NCBI GenBank assembly: GCA_949358305.1
Contig: OX442323.1
Location: forward strand, 7,380,001-7,440,000
Origin: Strigamia acuminata
Taxonomy: Eukaryota > Arthropoda > Chilopoda > Geophilomorpha > Linotaeniidae
Length of the DNA stretch: 60,000 nt
Reading direction: 5' to 3'
In this document: positions 10,167 through 23,300 of the stretch, one piece after another
Position numbering within the stretch: the first letter of the stretch is position 1
Layout of the letters: each line of letters begins with the position of its first letter
Position numbers and translations under genes: made by a program
Notes under the pieces: model-generated
What the model saw: only the letters and a program-made list of their open reading frames with translations
What the model was told of the DNA's origin: nothing
Database searches by the model: none

Positions 10167-13100
10167 ATGTTCGGAAACAACAAACCTTTCGGCGGCACCA
10201 ACAGTTTTCAATCGAGTAAGTGTAATTTTTCTAATTAAATATTCAAAAATTCAAATTTCTTCCTTTTTTCAGCGACATTCGGAACGGCATCGCCATTCGG
10301 TCAAAGTAAACGGCACAAAACAAGACGAAAACATAAAAAAAATGACTAATTTGTTTATCCACGTTTTATAATTAGATACAAGTGCGTTCGGTGCTGCCAA
10401 ACCGCTCGGTTCCGGGTTCGGGAACGCGCCATTTGGCTCGGCGCCACCAAACACGTCCATTTTCAGCGGCAGCGGCACGTCGGGCGGAAGTTTATTCGGT
10501 ACAAACACGGCGACAAACACGTTCGGACAACCCAGCACTTCAACCACTGGATTCCCAGTCTCCAGTAAAACTCAATCTTCAGGTAATTTTGACGCTTTTT
10601 AAACGCTTTTGCGTTTATTTCTAGGTTTTTCCGCAACTCCGAGCGGCGGTTCTTTGTTTCATTCGACCCAAAATGCAACTGGTTCGAGCCTGTTCCAATC
10701 CCCGAGTAGTTCGGCGTTCGGCGCACCTAAATCTACTTTCGGTAGTTTTGGCGGCACCAATACGTCAAATCTGTTCGGACAAACGCAACAACCGACTTCG
10801 TCTTTATTTAACGCGAGCAGCACCGCTTCGACTGGGTTGTTTAGCTCGAATACAGGCGCCTTTACGTCCGGTGATTTAATTTAATTTAATTTAATTTAAT
10901 TTGTGTTTATTTAAATTTAATTTTTGCGCAGCTTTCGGCGGGACGGCGACCGGTACGAACGGGACAACCATCAAGTTTAATCCAGTGAACGGAACTGATA
11001 CGATGATTAAGAACGGCGTAAACTCGACGATTAGCATAAGGCATCAATGCATAACGGTCATGAAGGAATACGAAACGAAGAGCCTGGAGGAACTGAGGAT
11101 GGAAGATTATCTGAGTAATCGGAAGGGACCTCAACAGGGGACTCTTGGAGGGTTCGGTGCGGCGCAACCGTCGCTTTTTGGTAGCAGTACGGCCACTCCG
11201 ACAACCGGCTTGTTTCAAAACCAGAATAAGCCGTTATTTGGAGGCGCGAATAGTATGTTGAAACATCTTTTTTGGTTGATTATAATTGTTTTTTGCAATT
11301 TTTGAAGCTTTTTTAATTATTTTTTTTAATTTTTTAGGTTTTTTGATGATTTTTTTTAAATTTTTAGGTGTTTTTAATTTTTTTTTTGAAGTTTTGAATA
11401 TTTTTTTGGGATTTTTGAAGTGTTTTAATTTTTTTTTTGAACTATTTTTAATTTTTTTTTTATTTTTTTAATTTATTTATAATTATTTTTTGATTTCTTA
11501 GCATTTGGAGCGACGGCGAATACTGCGTCCGTCTTCGGGCAACCAATGCAGCAGCAAAATAACACTCTTTTTGGCGCGGCGAAACCCGTGACGTTCGGTA
11601 CACCCGTCGCGACTACGGCCGGGTCGAGTTTTAATTTCAATAACCCGGCAGGTGGCGCGAATATCTTTGGAAGTACAACTGCGAATCAGAATAAAGTAAT
11701 TGCAATCAATACAAATTAATCTTTTTGACATTTTACTAATTGTTAATTTTTTCAGTCCATGTTTGGGACGACAACGAATCAAACGGCACCGGGCGGCTTA
11801 TTCGGGAGCACGATGCAACAACCGAGTACCAGTTTTGGTTCTAACGTGTTCGGAGCGACGCCATTCACGACTCAAAACCAAGTAATGGATTAAAAATTGA
11901 TGAAAAAAAATTGTTTTTTGATATAAATTTGTGTTTTTTCTATTCCAGGCGAGTATTTTCGGGAATAAAACTGGCTTCGGAGCCACCACGACAGCCCCGC
12001 AGTCGTTTTCGTTCGTCAATCCGACCAACACGACCGTTTCGACGACTACTCCCTTCGGTGCGAAGCCTAACACCGGGTTCGGAGCGCCGTTTGGCGCCAC
12101 TGGCAGCACTTTCGGTAATTAATTAATTATTATTTGTTTAAAATTTGAATTAATTTGATTTTTCGGTTGGTTTTAGGGGGCTTTAATGCAGGAACTTCGC
12201 TGTTCAATCAGAATAAACCAGCGACGTCGTTCGGTAATACGGGTACAACCGGTTTTGGTGCTGGTATGGGCGGTCTCGGTACCAGTGGGGGATCTATCTT
12301 CTCCGCAAATAAACCAGGAGGTCTCTCGTTGGGAACTGGTTTTGGCGCAAACACAAACGCAGGTGTGTTCGGTGTTTAAAATTGCATTTTTTAAAATTAA
12401 ACTAAATTTATTTGACGCGTTTTTAGGATTTGGCGCCAATTCCGGCTTGAATTTCATGAGTAACGCGGGTTTACCGAACAATAACGTCGTTTTGGGAAGG
12501 TTTGTAGCGGAATTGGAGTTATTTTTGGCGATTTTAACTGATAAAAATGTTTGTTTTTAGCGATCAAAGCGTGGCGCAACTGGCGCAGCAGCAGACGCAG
12601 GCCCAGCAACAACTGTTGGCGTTGGCGCAGTCGCCGTTCGGAGATTCGCCGTTGTTTCGCAACATGATGCAGGATCTAAACAAGCGAGAGGACGTTTTGA
12701 AGCCGACGAATCCGACCGCTCAACGGGCGTTGACCAAAGTGAATCTGTACAAAATCTCTCCGCGACCGTCGGCCAAAGTTAAGCCGCAACCGCTGCACGT
12801 GACGGTGAACGGAAAAGCGTCTTTGTTTGACGGGCTCGACGAAGACGATTTGGAGGATTCGTTGGTCGCGTTTGTGCCGAGGAAAAACGTGAAGAAGTTG
12901 AATTTGAAACCGAAAACAATGACGCGCGTCGATACGCCGGAGAATATTGTCATCACGGGCTCGCTGTTCAATGGCAGCGCCGATGAAACGTCGGTGGCCA
13001 CCAGCGCTTGCAAACCACTCAAACCCATCGAGTATAAAAAGAAAATACAAAAATTTAAGTTTATATTTTTTAATTTTATTTTTAATTTTTTTTTTTAGTT

Positions 13101-16100
13101 CACGTTCGGGTGGTGATTCGGAGAAACAGTCGGCGACGCTTTCGGGGGGTGAGCAGACGCATGAGTTTCGTAATAGGGTTAATTTGAGGCTGGATGACAC
13201 GATTGTTGAGTTGAATATGAGGAACAAGAAGCGCAGCGACGAGAACGACGATAGCGAGAAGGAGAATGTTTCTCAGGATTTTTCGGTGGACGAAAGTGCC
13301 GATAATGAAAGCGATAATGAAGTGGAAGTTGTTGAGGATGAGAAGTTGCATCCTGCTGGGGTTGTGCTGACGCGGTCTGATTATTATACGATTCCGTCGA
13401 TGAACGAGTTGGGGGACTTGATGAGCGAGAATGGCGATTGTTTGGTGGAGAATTTGACGATCGGAAGAGCTGGATACGGCAATGTGTACTTTTTTGGAAC
13501 GACGAATGTTGCTGGGATGAATTTAGACGAAATTGGTAAAGATTTTTCGAAAAAATGAAATTTATAAAAATTATTGAAAAAAATGGTGAAATTGGTTGAA
13601 ATTAATTGAAAAAATGTTAAATTTGGTTTAAAATAATTGAAAAAATGTTAAATTTGGTGAAAAATAATTGAAAAAATGTTAAATTTGGTTTAAAATAATT
13701 TAAAAAATGTTAAATTTGGTGAAAAATAATTTAAAAAATGTTAAATTTGGTTTAAAATAATTTAAAAAATGTTAAATTTGGTTGAAAATAATTGAAAAAA
13801 TGTTAAATTTGGTTAAAAATAATTGAAAAAATGTTGACAAAAATTTTTATATTGGTTAAAACGATTGAAAAAATGTTGAAATTGGTTAAAAAATAATTTT
13901 TAAAAATTTTTAAGTTTGCAAAAATAATTGGAAAAAATGTGTAAATTGTTGAATTTTTTTCGATTTTTATTTGCAGTTCATTTTCGCAAAAAGCAGATAA
14001 TCATTTATCCCGATAACGACAACAAACCGCCGCTCGGAGAAGGATTGAATAAAAAAGCACAAATTACCTTAGATGGCGTTTGGCCTATGGATAAAACAAC
14101 TTGCAAAGTCATTAAGGTTCGAAATTATCTCAAATTCACATTTTCCCACTTTTAGAAATTAATTTTTAATTTTTTAATTAGAATTCGGAACGTTTACAAG
14201 CGATGCAGTACCAGGAGTTCTTGGAACGCTTAACTCTGACCAAACTCCACGCGAATTTCATCGACTATCGACCCGACACCGGCTCCTGGGTTTTCCAAGT
14301 CCGTTTTTTCTAACCCTTTTTCCATCCCACCACTTTTATTGATTCTTGTTTCGTCTTAGGTTTCCCACTTTTCCAAGTACGGACTCGACGATTCCGACGA
14401 AGACGAGCTTCCCATCCCGCCGAAGGAATCCGAAAAAACCCTCGCAGCCGCGAGTAAAGTTCTAACCCCGAAAACAACCGTCGCGGCCAAAACCGGACTC
14501 CAGAACAAGGGGGAACAAGACCCAGCTCTGAGGGATGCGAGCGAACATGTAATTTAATCGTTTTTACTGATTCATTGATCGATAATTAACTTTATGAGTG
14601 TAATTTCAGAGTCTCGAGCACTGTTTCCTCACTAATTCGACCTCGAAATCGATATTTAATGGGCTGGATCATTCGGGATTTCGCATTTCCGACGAGGATA
14701 ACGACGATATGATGGACCTTACGCAACACTCGTTTAAAAAACACGTCGAAAGTGGTAAATTAGGGATTTTTAAAGCGTAGTTTTGTGTTTTAATTTGTTT
14801 TTGTTTATTTTTTAGATGAGAGCGAAGCGTACGAGCCGCCGTCGCATCGACTCGCGGTTGCGATGGACATTAACAGTCAGAAAATGCAGGTCATGAAAGC
14901 GTCGTTGTTCGCCGAGCAAATGTCGGACGGCGAAGACGACATCGTGGAAGACAAAGAAAACAGTAAACGGACGATAATTGAATAAATTCTTTTTAATAAT
15001 TTGATTTTTTTTCAATTCAGTGATGCGATCCAACAACTTGATGAACCGAAACGCGTCTCTGCCGTTGTCTGTGTTTCTGAAACAACACGAGACTGACGGA
15101 ACGCGTTCCGACAGCTTCGTGGAACAAAAACAACTGTTTTATCGCGAGCGGGGCCGAGTTCCGACGCCGCTGAAACGAACTGGTGCGACGAAAAGACGAG
15201 TTTTCGCGGGTTTGATTGACGTTTTGTGGTTTTTTTTGTAGGTATTTGCGTGATGGACGTGAGCAGGAGCTCTCCAGCGCCGTGCGAACCCGAACTGGAC
15301 GTGTCGAAATGCCTTCGATTGCCCAACGCGCCTTACATTCCGCCGCGGTCCGCTCGGACTTTGCCGGCCGGACGACTTAGGAAAGCGATTCCGTTCTGTC
15401 GCTCGCTGCTGTTCAATACGCAGCATTTGATCGCCGACGCGGCGTGTTTTATGGGGAGACGGTTTCGCGTTGGTTGGGGCCCGAATTGGACCTTGACTCA
15501 GTGTGTTACTGATCTCCACGAGGGGAAGGAAGGCGTGAATAGTGACGCGCATCTTTTTTTGCCTTTTGAGAGGACGGAAAAGTTCAAGGCGAAGTTGGAC
15601 TCGACTTGTTACGCGGTGGCGGTGAAGAAAGTGGATGTGGGACACATTAATGAGCAAAAGGCGCGATTGGTAAATCGGTTTTTTTGTTTTTTAATGGTTT
15701 TGTTGGTTTTAAATTAATAGGGAATTATTTTTTTTTGCAATAAAATCGATTTTTAACTCAAATTCAATTGTATTTTGCATTATAATCGGAAATTACATTT
15801 ATCAAGAATTTTTTTCGCGTTAAAATCGATTTTTAACTTCAATATACTATTTTTTCGCGTTAAAATCGAATTTTAACTCAAATTCTACTATTTTTTCACA
15901 TTAAAATCGATTTTTAACTCAATTTCTAATATTTTTTCACATTTAAATCGATTTAAACTGATATTCGATTGTGTTTTCGCATTTAAATCGATTTTTTAAC
16001 TCAAAATCTACTATTTTTTCGCATTTAAATCGATTTTTAACTCAAATTCTACTATTTTTTCGCATTAAAATCGATTTTTTACTTAAGATCTAATATTTTT

Positions 16101-19100
16101 TCGCATCAAAATCGATTTTTAACTCTCATCCAACTCTCTTATTAGGCTGATTTGGAACAATGTCTCGCTATTCAATTCAACAACTCGAAATGCGCCATCG
16201 AAGATGGATGCCCCATCGTTACCGCCGCTCCCGGTGTGAAATCTGTTCATCAATTGGCTGCATATGCGAAGGACATAGTGGACAGCTTGTGTAAATACAC
16301 ATTGATTTGTTCAGTTATTATTTTATAATGACAAATGGTCGTTTTCTAGCTCCATCTCATCCCGATTACCCGTTCGTGAACCATTTCAAAGACGTTTGGG
16401 ATTTATGCGTCGCGCTGTGGGGCCACATTCCCGGCTACGACGAAGAGGCGGAGAGCGGCAACACGCATGCGCAGCGCATGGCCAGAAGAAAGGTTTTCAC
16501 GCAGTGGTTGCGCTCGGTGTCGCTGCATAAAATTCAAAGGGAAATTGAGAGCAAGAAATTGGAGAGGGACGGACACGTGGCGGCGATTTTGAGCCATTTG
16601 AGCGGATGCCAGACGAATCAGGCGTGCCAGCTGGCCCAAAGTGGTGCCGAGCATCGACTCGCTTTGATGCTTGCCCAAGCGGGCGGAAGTGCGGAATTTA
16701 GACATATGGTGCAGAAACAACTGGAAAATTGGGAGGAATTGAAAGTAATATTAAAAAATTGAAATTTTAGACAAATATTGATTTTTCTGCACAAATTTTG
16801 AAGAAAAATTGAATTTTTTGAGAGAAATTTTGAAGAAAAATTGATTTTTGGACAAATTTTGAAGAAAAATTGATTTTTTTAGGCAAATTTTGACGAAAAA
16901 TTGAATTTTTTAGACAAATTTTGAAGAAAAATTGAATTTTTCAGACAAATTTTGAAGAAAAATTGATTTTTCGGACAAATTTTGAAGAAAAATTGATTTT
17001 TTGGACAAATTTTGAAGAAGAATTAATTTTTCGGACAAATTTTGAAGAAAAATTGAATTTTTTGAAGTAATTTTGAAGAAGAATTGAATATTTTGACAAA
17101 TTTTGACTAAAAATTGAATTTTTTAGACAAAAATTCAATTTTATTCGACTAAAAATTGATTTTTTTATTTCTTTGTTTGGTTTTGATTTTTAGGCCGACA
17201 AATTCATCAGCGTAGAAAGGCTTAAAATCTTTGCACTTTTAGCCGGCAGTTTAGTCTGGCCGTCTTCATTCGGCGCCATCAACACGTGCGAAAACTTGGA
17301 TTGGAAACGCGCCTTAGCGATCCACTTACAGTACGAAAACAAAAATACAAAAAAAATCATAAAAATCAATTAAAACATTCACAGGTACTCGTGTTCGTCG
17401 ACCGCGTCAATAACCGACGCTCTACTGGAGTACGAAGCGGCTTTCAAGGGCCAAACAAACGCCGGGACATACTGTGCGCCCCCTCTGCCGCCCTATCTGG
17501 AGCACCAACACCACGTGCAACACGAGGAGAAACTTCCCATTTACGACGTTTGCTACCACTTACTCAAACTCTACATGAAGAGGGCCCACAGACTCGAGCG
17601 CGTCCTATGTCCATCCGCGATCACCGCAAATCCACTCGACTTCAGATTAAGGTTGAAAAAAAAATTTTTTTTTAGAAAAATTATTTAAAATTAATTTGCT
17701 CGGTTTACAGTTGGCTGCTCTACCAGTCGCTCACTGCCGTCGGTTTCGGCCATTTGTCCGAAACGGCCGCTAATAATCTACACACGAGTTTCGCCGCGCA
17801 GTTGGAATCCCTTGGCTTGTGGTGTTGGGCGGTGTTTGTCATTGCGCACATTTCAGACCCAAAAAGGTAGTTTCAAATACAGTCGTAACTGGTTATAACG
17901 AAAAATTCAAATGTATTTTGGCATTATAATCGGAAATTACGTTTATCAAGAATTTTTTTGCATTAAAATCGATTTTTAACAAAAAATAAACCATTTTTTC
18001 GCGTTAAAATCGATTTTTAACTCAAATTCTACTATTTTTTCACAGTAAAATCGATTTTTAACTCAATTTCTACTATTTTTTCGCGTTAAAATCGATTTTT
18101 AACTCAATTTCTACTATTTTTGCGCGTTAAAATCGATTTTTAACTCCAAATATACTATTTTTTCGCGTTAAAATCGAATTTTAACTCAAATTCTACTATT
18201 TTTTCACATTAAAATCGATTTTTTTGTTACAACGAATATTTAAAAATGGCTTGTTTTTTTGGTTGGCTATAGGAAACCATGTTAAGAAAATTCGTTATAA
18301 CAAAATTTCGTTAAAACGAGTCGATTTTTTACTGTTGTTTTATTGATTTTTATTTATTTTAGGCGGTTTACGTTGATAACCGAACTGCTGACACGGCACA
18401 TCGAGTTGAAAACAGACCCGGACATGGAGGGATTTTTGCATAAACAGTTGTTGATACCGAAAGATTGGATTTCGCTCGCTAAGGTTGGATTCGAGCGGTT
18501 TGTGGCGATTTGGTCGATTGATTTTTGTTGTTTGACAGGCGAGTCGAGCGGCTTTCGAAGGGAATTCGAGGGAAGAGGCGTTCCACTTGTTGAAGGCCGG
18601 GCGTTGGAGTCAAAGTCACGATTTGGTTTTGCGCCACATTGCGCCGGATGCGATCATTAATGAAAATTACGATTATTTGAGGAAGTTTTTGGTCGAGCTT
18701 GCTCCACTCGATCGCAGTTCGACCATTCGCGATTGGAATATCGGCGGACACGTTTATTTGGATTATATTCACGTGTCGCAGACCATAGACCAAGTGAAGA
18801 ATGTAAGAAAGGGGAGGAGGAGGAAACCTGTTTTGTTGGTAGTAATTTGTGGGATTTATTATTTTTTTTTCTTCACCCCCTGCTAGGGAGAGTTGGGCAC
18901 ATACGAACTGGAAGACCTCCAGCCGAATGTCAAGTCGTTATGCAGTCGGGTTGCTAATATTCAATGCCGCACGGCCAAGGACAGGTGAGCAATGAGCAGG
19001 AGATGACTTCATCCGATGACCTAATGATTTTATAATTTAAATTATGAAGAAAAAAAAGTTCTTTTTGTGTTTTAGGTTTTTTTTTTATTATTTTCTTGGT

Positions 19101-19978
19101 GGTTTTGGGTTTTTTAATTTTGTTATTGATAGGCTTTTAGATTTTTATTGATTTTTATGCATTTTTTTATGCATTTTTAATGATTTTATGCATTTTTAAT
19201 GATTTTTATGTGCTTTTAATGATTTTTATGCATTTTTTAAATGATTTTTATGCATTTTTTAATGATTTTTATGCATTTTTAATGATTTTTATGCATTTTT
19301 AATGATTTTTATGCATTTTTATTGATTTTTGTGCAATATTTCTTGGTTTTTATGGAATATTTCTTGATTTTTTTGCAATATTTCTTGGTTTTTATGCAAT
19401 ATTTCTTGATTTTTTTGCAATATTTCTTGGTTTTTATGCATTTTTATGCTTTTTTTCTTGGTTTTTGTGCAATATTTCTTGGTTTTTATGCATTTTTATG
19501 CACTTTTTCTTGGTTTTTGTGCAATATTTCTTGGTTTTTATGCATTTTTATGCACTTTTTCTTGGTTTTTGTGCAATATTTCTTGGATTTTATGCATTTC
19601 TATGCACTTTTTCTTGGTTTTTTCGCATTTTTATACAATTTTTCTCGATTATTGTGCATTTTATGTAATTTTTCTTGTTTTTTTGAGCATTTTATACAAT
19701 TTTTATTTTTATTATGCACTTCTATTCATTTTTATGCATTTCTTTTTATTTTTTGCATCATTATTTATTTATTTTTAACTTTTGTCAGATTGTGTCAAGC
19801 AGAAATGGCGAAGAAAACGGCAAATTTACTCCGAGCCGTTTTATCGCTGCAGTACGGCGACAACATTCCAACGCGGTTACTCGTACCTCATTTAATCAAC
19901 CTCCCGTTGCCCGAAGATTACTCCATCCAGGAACTGCGGTCTTTCGTCGAGAGTAATTTGTACGAGGTGACGTCATGA
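10167..19978 (+). CDS. Nup98-96: Nup98-Nup96 nuclear pore precursor
   Basis: 28 exons: 10167-10215, 10273-10305, 10376-10582, 10625-10870, 10932-11252, 11502-11695, 11756-11881, 11949-12114, 12177-12362, 12427-12499, 12561-13058, 13099-13535, 13977-14116, 14182-14298, 14360-14548, 14610-14754, 14816-14962, 15021-15182, 15242-15669, 16146-16290, 16350-16744, 17194-17330, 17385-17651, 17711-17866, 18363-18483, 18539-18802, 18887-18984, 19789-19978. All phases close, giving about 1878 aa (the human protein is similar in length). Order: FG/GLFG repeats; GLEBS at ~179-240; more FG; the autoproteolytic domain starting HPAGVVLTRSDYYTIPSM; and the cleavage motif HFSKYGL, cut between F935 and S936 at base 14371/14372. 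The Nup96 half follows, with ALWGHIP, HRLALMLAQ, LKIFALLAG and LDWKRALAIHL. Nup98 is a mobile FG nucleoporin binding RAE1; Nup96 is a Y-complex scaffold subunit. Confidence 0.97.
13557..13965. repeat. Tandem repeat filling Nup98-96 intron 12
   Basis: Direct repeats of about 29-31 bp based on AATGTTAAATTTGGTTTAAA and AATAATTGAAAA fill nearly the whole intron between two exons of the autoproteolytic domain. Confidence 0.9.
15725..16135. repeat. Tandem repeat filling Nup98-96 intron 19
   Basis: About 40 bp units built on AAAATCGATTTTTAACTC plus TACTATTTTTTCGCA, repeated around ten times. The same unit recurs in intron 24 about 2 kb downstream. Confidence 0.9.
16765..17165. repeat. Tandem repeat filling Nup98-96 intron 21
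   Basis: About 29-30 bp units built on GACAAATTTTGAAGAAAAAT followed by TGATTTTT. The minus-strand open frame at 16941-17138 only reads this repeat. Confidence 0.9.
17880..18334. mobile_element. MITE-like element with internal satellite in Nup98-96 intron 24
   Basis: The left end reads CAGTCGTAACTGGTTATAACG. The inverted right end reads CAGTAAAAAATCGACTCGTT followed by TTAACGAA and a second ATAACGAA. CAGT termini with TATAACGAA-type subterminal motifs resemble pogo/Tigger-type MITEs. The interior is the 40 bp ATCGAT-containing repeat shared with intron 19. No clean target duplication is seen, so the class is tentative. Confidence 0.5.
19125..19780. repeat. Tandem repeats filling Nup98-96 intron 27
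   Basis: Two successive repeat families, TTTTATGCATTTTTAATGA-type and then TTTCTTGGTTTTTGTGCAAT-type. Long plus-strand frames here, rich in Phe, Leu and Cys, are artefacts of the T-rich repeat. Confidence 0.9.
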
Positions 19979-20302
19979 GAAATAAATACACCATCACCGA
20001 CAACACAACATCACCTTGAATTTCACCCGCTCCATCCACGAATTAAGCCGCACTCGTATGATTTTCTACCCAAAAATCCTTCAGTTAATCACATTGAAGA
20101 ATGCCATGGACTCAATTTTACACTTCCCGCCAATTGGCTCGTCATTATTATGCAAATTTTTGTTTATTTTTTCGTTTTCCTTTTTAATTGTGAAATTCAT
20201 CCGGAATAATCTGACGATTTCAAATTAATTGTAACTTTTAATTAAAAAAAAGAAAATACAAAGAAATTAATAATTAATAAAAAAAAATTAATTCGTATCG
20301 AA
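19979..20302. other. Convergent 3' ends of Nup98-96 and the deacetylase gene
   Basis: 324 bp between the two stop codons. AATAAA occurs at 19981-19986, only two bases after the Nup98-96 stop; it may be the poly(A) signal or chance. No gene is seen. Confidence 0.6.
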
Positions 20303-23300
20303 TCATTCTTGTGGTAATTCCTCGTCGTGCGACGCGTCCACGGGCGGACTTCGCGAGATCTCGGGCTCGTAGAAATCCTGCGTGGTTTTCGACTCGCCGC
20401 CGACGTTGCCGACCCACGGGTACTTTTGGGGACAACGGACACAAGTCTGCATGTATCTGCGGGAAATAACGAGAGAGTTAGAAGCCGGTGACACGTTCGA
20501 CCTTGATTTGTCCACACCTGAGGTCAGGGACGATGCCTGGAGCCGCGAAGGGCAGCACGCAAGTTCGCGGTAAATTGCACGCAGCTGCGCGGGGAACGTC
20601 GCATTTCCACGCGTCGAATTTGTTGATGGTGGTGAGGGGTGTCGGGTCCACGAGCCAATGGAGGGCTTGGGTGCCCGACACGAACCACACGTCGTCCCTG
20701 GGAAATGGTTGATTAGATTGGAGTTTGGTTTGTTTGGGTTTGTTTTACCTGGTTAGCATTTCGTTGACGAATCGTTTCAATCCGTTGACGGCGGCTTCGG
20801 TGAGGAACCAATTGCTTTGCATGTTTAAAGCTAAGGGCGCGCGGTTCTGGCGGTAGTGGCGGTCGAAGTTCTCCAGAAGCCATTCGTAGATGGTCTCTTC
20901 GTCAGCGTGGGGGAACACGCATTGGTCCATCATTGGGCAGTTTCCGCCCAGGCCGTCTTCGGTGTGGAGTGTGTTCAAGGGGATCTCCCAAATTCCTTGA
21001 GAGAAATGAGAAAATTGCGGAATCTAGCGAATTTCTTGAGGAAAATCATCAAATTTCGATTTATTTTAAGGAATTTTTTGTGGAAATTGCGAAATCTATC
21101 GAATTTCTTGAGAAAAATCATAAAATTTCGATTTATTTTAAGGAATTCTTTGTGGAAATTGCGAAATCTATCGAATTCCTTGAGGAAAATCATAAAATTT
21201 CGATTTATTTTAAGGAATTCTTTGTGGAAATTGCGGAATCTAACGAATTTCTTGAGGAAAATCATAAAATTTCGATTTATTTTAAGGAGTTTCTTGAGGA
21301 AAATCATAAAATTTCGATTTATTTTAAGGAATTCCTTGAAAAAATTGCGGAATCTATCGAATTTCTTGAAGAAAATCTAAAATTTTGATTTATTTTAAGG
21401 AATTCCTTGTGGAAATTGCGAAATCTGTCGAATTTATTGAGGAAAATCATAAAATTTCGATTTATTTTAAGGAATTCCTTGAGAAAATTGCGAAATTTAT
21501 CGAATTCCTTGCGAAATCTATCGAATTCCTTGAGGAAAATCATAAAATTTCGATTGATTTTAAGGGGATCCTTGAGAAAAATATAAAATTTTGGTTTATT
21601 TAAAGGAATCTCCCAAATTCCGTCAAAAAATAATAAAATTGCAATTTATTTTCAGGAATTCTTTTATAAAAATCATAAAATCGTTGTTGATTTAAAGAAA
21701 TTCCTTAAATATAATAAAATTGCAATTTATTTGTGTTTCTTTTAGTTGTTTTTAATACCTGGGTACGAATGCAAAGGGCAATTTTCGGATCGGCATTTGA
21801 ATGGGATTTTGTACTCCATAGAATAAGGCCACAGCGGGACTCTCGACGGTGGAGCCGCCATTGATGAATCATAGAGGAAACCGTAGTCGTTGATCATCTG
21901 ATTAAATTGGATGAAAAAAAAAGAAAAAAAAAGAGCAAAACACAAACGTATTGATGAGGCCTTAAGACGATACAAAACGATTACTATTCTAGGTACCTTC
22001 GGAGCTTACATCGAACTGTTCATTGCCCCCTGTTTTCAAATATGGCGCCCGCATTCCCAAAATCTCGGCCTTCGGGATCTCGGCGTATCGCATGAGAATC
22101 TCTCGCATTCCGACCATCTCCAACGTCCAATTCTCGTACGACCCTCGATACCAGAGACTTTCTGGCTTCGAGCGACTGAAAAAATCGACAAAATTAAAAC
22201 AAATCGAAACAAAAACGTCGAAAAACGTGAAAAAACCTAATGGAATTCACTGCAATCTCGTGTCCTTCGCTGTGCAGTTTGCTGACGTAATGGTAATTCG
22301 TGTATTCGTGCGACATGAAGAAAGTCGCACTGATCGGACACCCGTTCGGGTTCGTTCGGTTCCGACCGAGCACGGCGTTGTATTGGGGATAATTGAGCAA
22401 ATTCACGGCGCCGCTGAACATCAACATGATCATTTGCGGCACTTCTTCTCGCGCGAGATTCCCCGGGATTTTCGTTCCGTCGACGCTGCAGAAACAGTCC
22501 GGCAAGTGGCAAAGCGCCGGGTCGCATTTCTTCGCGTTGTACGGGTCGTTCGGATCGACCGTGGGCGTCGGAGTTGTTTCTAAAACCCCAAAAAAGTCAT
22601 TTCAATTACGGTCGACTCCATTTTCTTTATTTTTTCTTACCGTAATCGACCGGGCCGCACGTGACTTCGTTCTTAAAAGTGCAGAATTTCTTGAGGTCGT
22701 CGAAGAACAGTCCCGGCGGACACGACTGCAAGAATGCTTCGTAGTTGGTGCACGAGTAGAATCGACGACACAATGCAGGGTCGGCGAATAAACCGTTGGC
22801 GTACGGGCAAATAAAACGCCCGGGACGAGTTCCGTTCGCCTGGGAGACGGTTTCGTCCGCTGGGAATGTTAATAAACGAGATATTTTGAATGGTAATTGC
22901 GGCCATGAATTTTTCATGAGTTTTTCTTTCTCATTCCCCGACGACGTGTTCGGCGCTCATTTGACTATGTAATAATATGGGTTAATGACTTGACCTTTAG
23001 TCTTATTCTTTGAAGAAAACGTAATAAAAAAAAATATGTTAATGTTTTGTCGGGTAAATAAATAGAGAATGTTTGGTTTTAAATTTTTCAATGGGGATTT
23101 ATTTAAAAAATTAAAAATTTTATTGACCCGGACGTGATTTGAACACGCAGCCTTCTGATCTGGAGTCAGACGCGCTACCGTTGCGCCACCGGGTCGTGCT
23201 TCACGTTTTAGTGTATTTAGATATTTAAAATTTTAAAACTGAAGATTACGGATAAAGTTGTGATGGAAACGAAATATTTTTGAAATTGCGCCCTCTTTTG

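Noticed and set aside
12676-13227. 183-codon minus-strand open frame
   Set aside because: Antisense shadow of Nup98-96 exons 11-12 and it reads through an intron.
15139-15657. 172-codon minus-strand open frame
   Set aside because: Antisense of Nup98-96 exons 18-19, whose sense frame matches the family.
19322-19978. 218-codon plus-strand frame of Phe/Leu/Cys-rich sequence
   Set aside because: The first part is the T-rich intron repeat; only the last 190 bases are the real Nup98-96 exon 28.
20856-21388. Overlapping frames of about 150-174 codons
   Set aside because: They read the tandem repeat of deacetylase intron 5; the repetitive pattern appears in several frames.
22023-22583. 186-codon plus-strand frame
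   Set aside because: Antisense to deacetylase exons 3-4.
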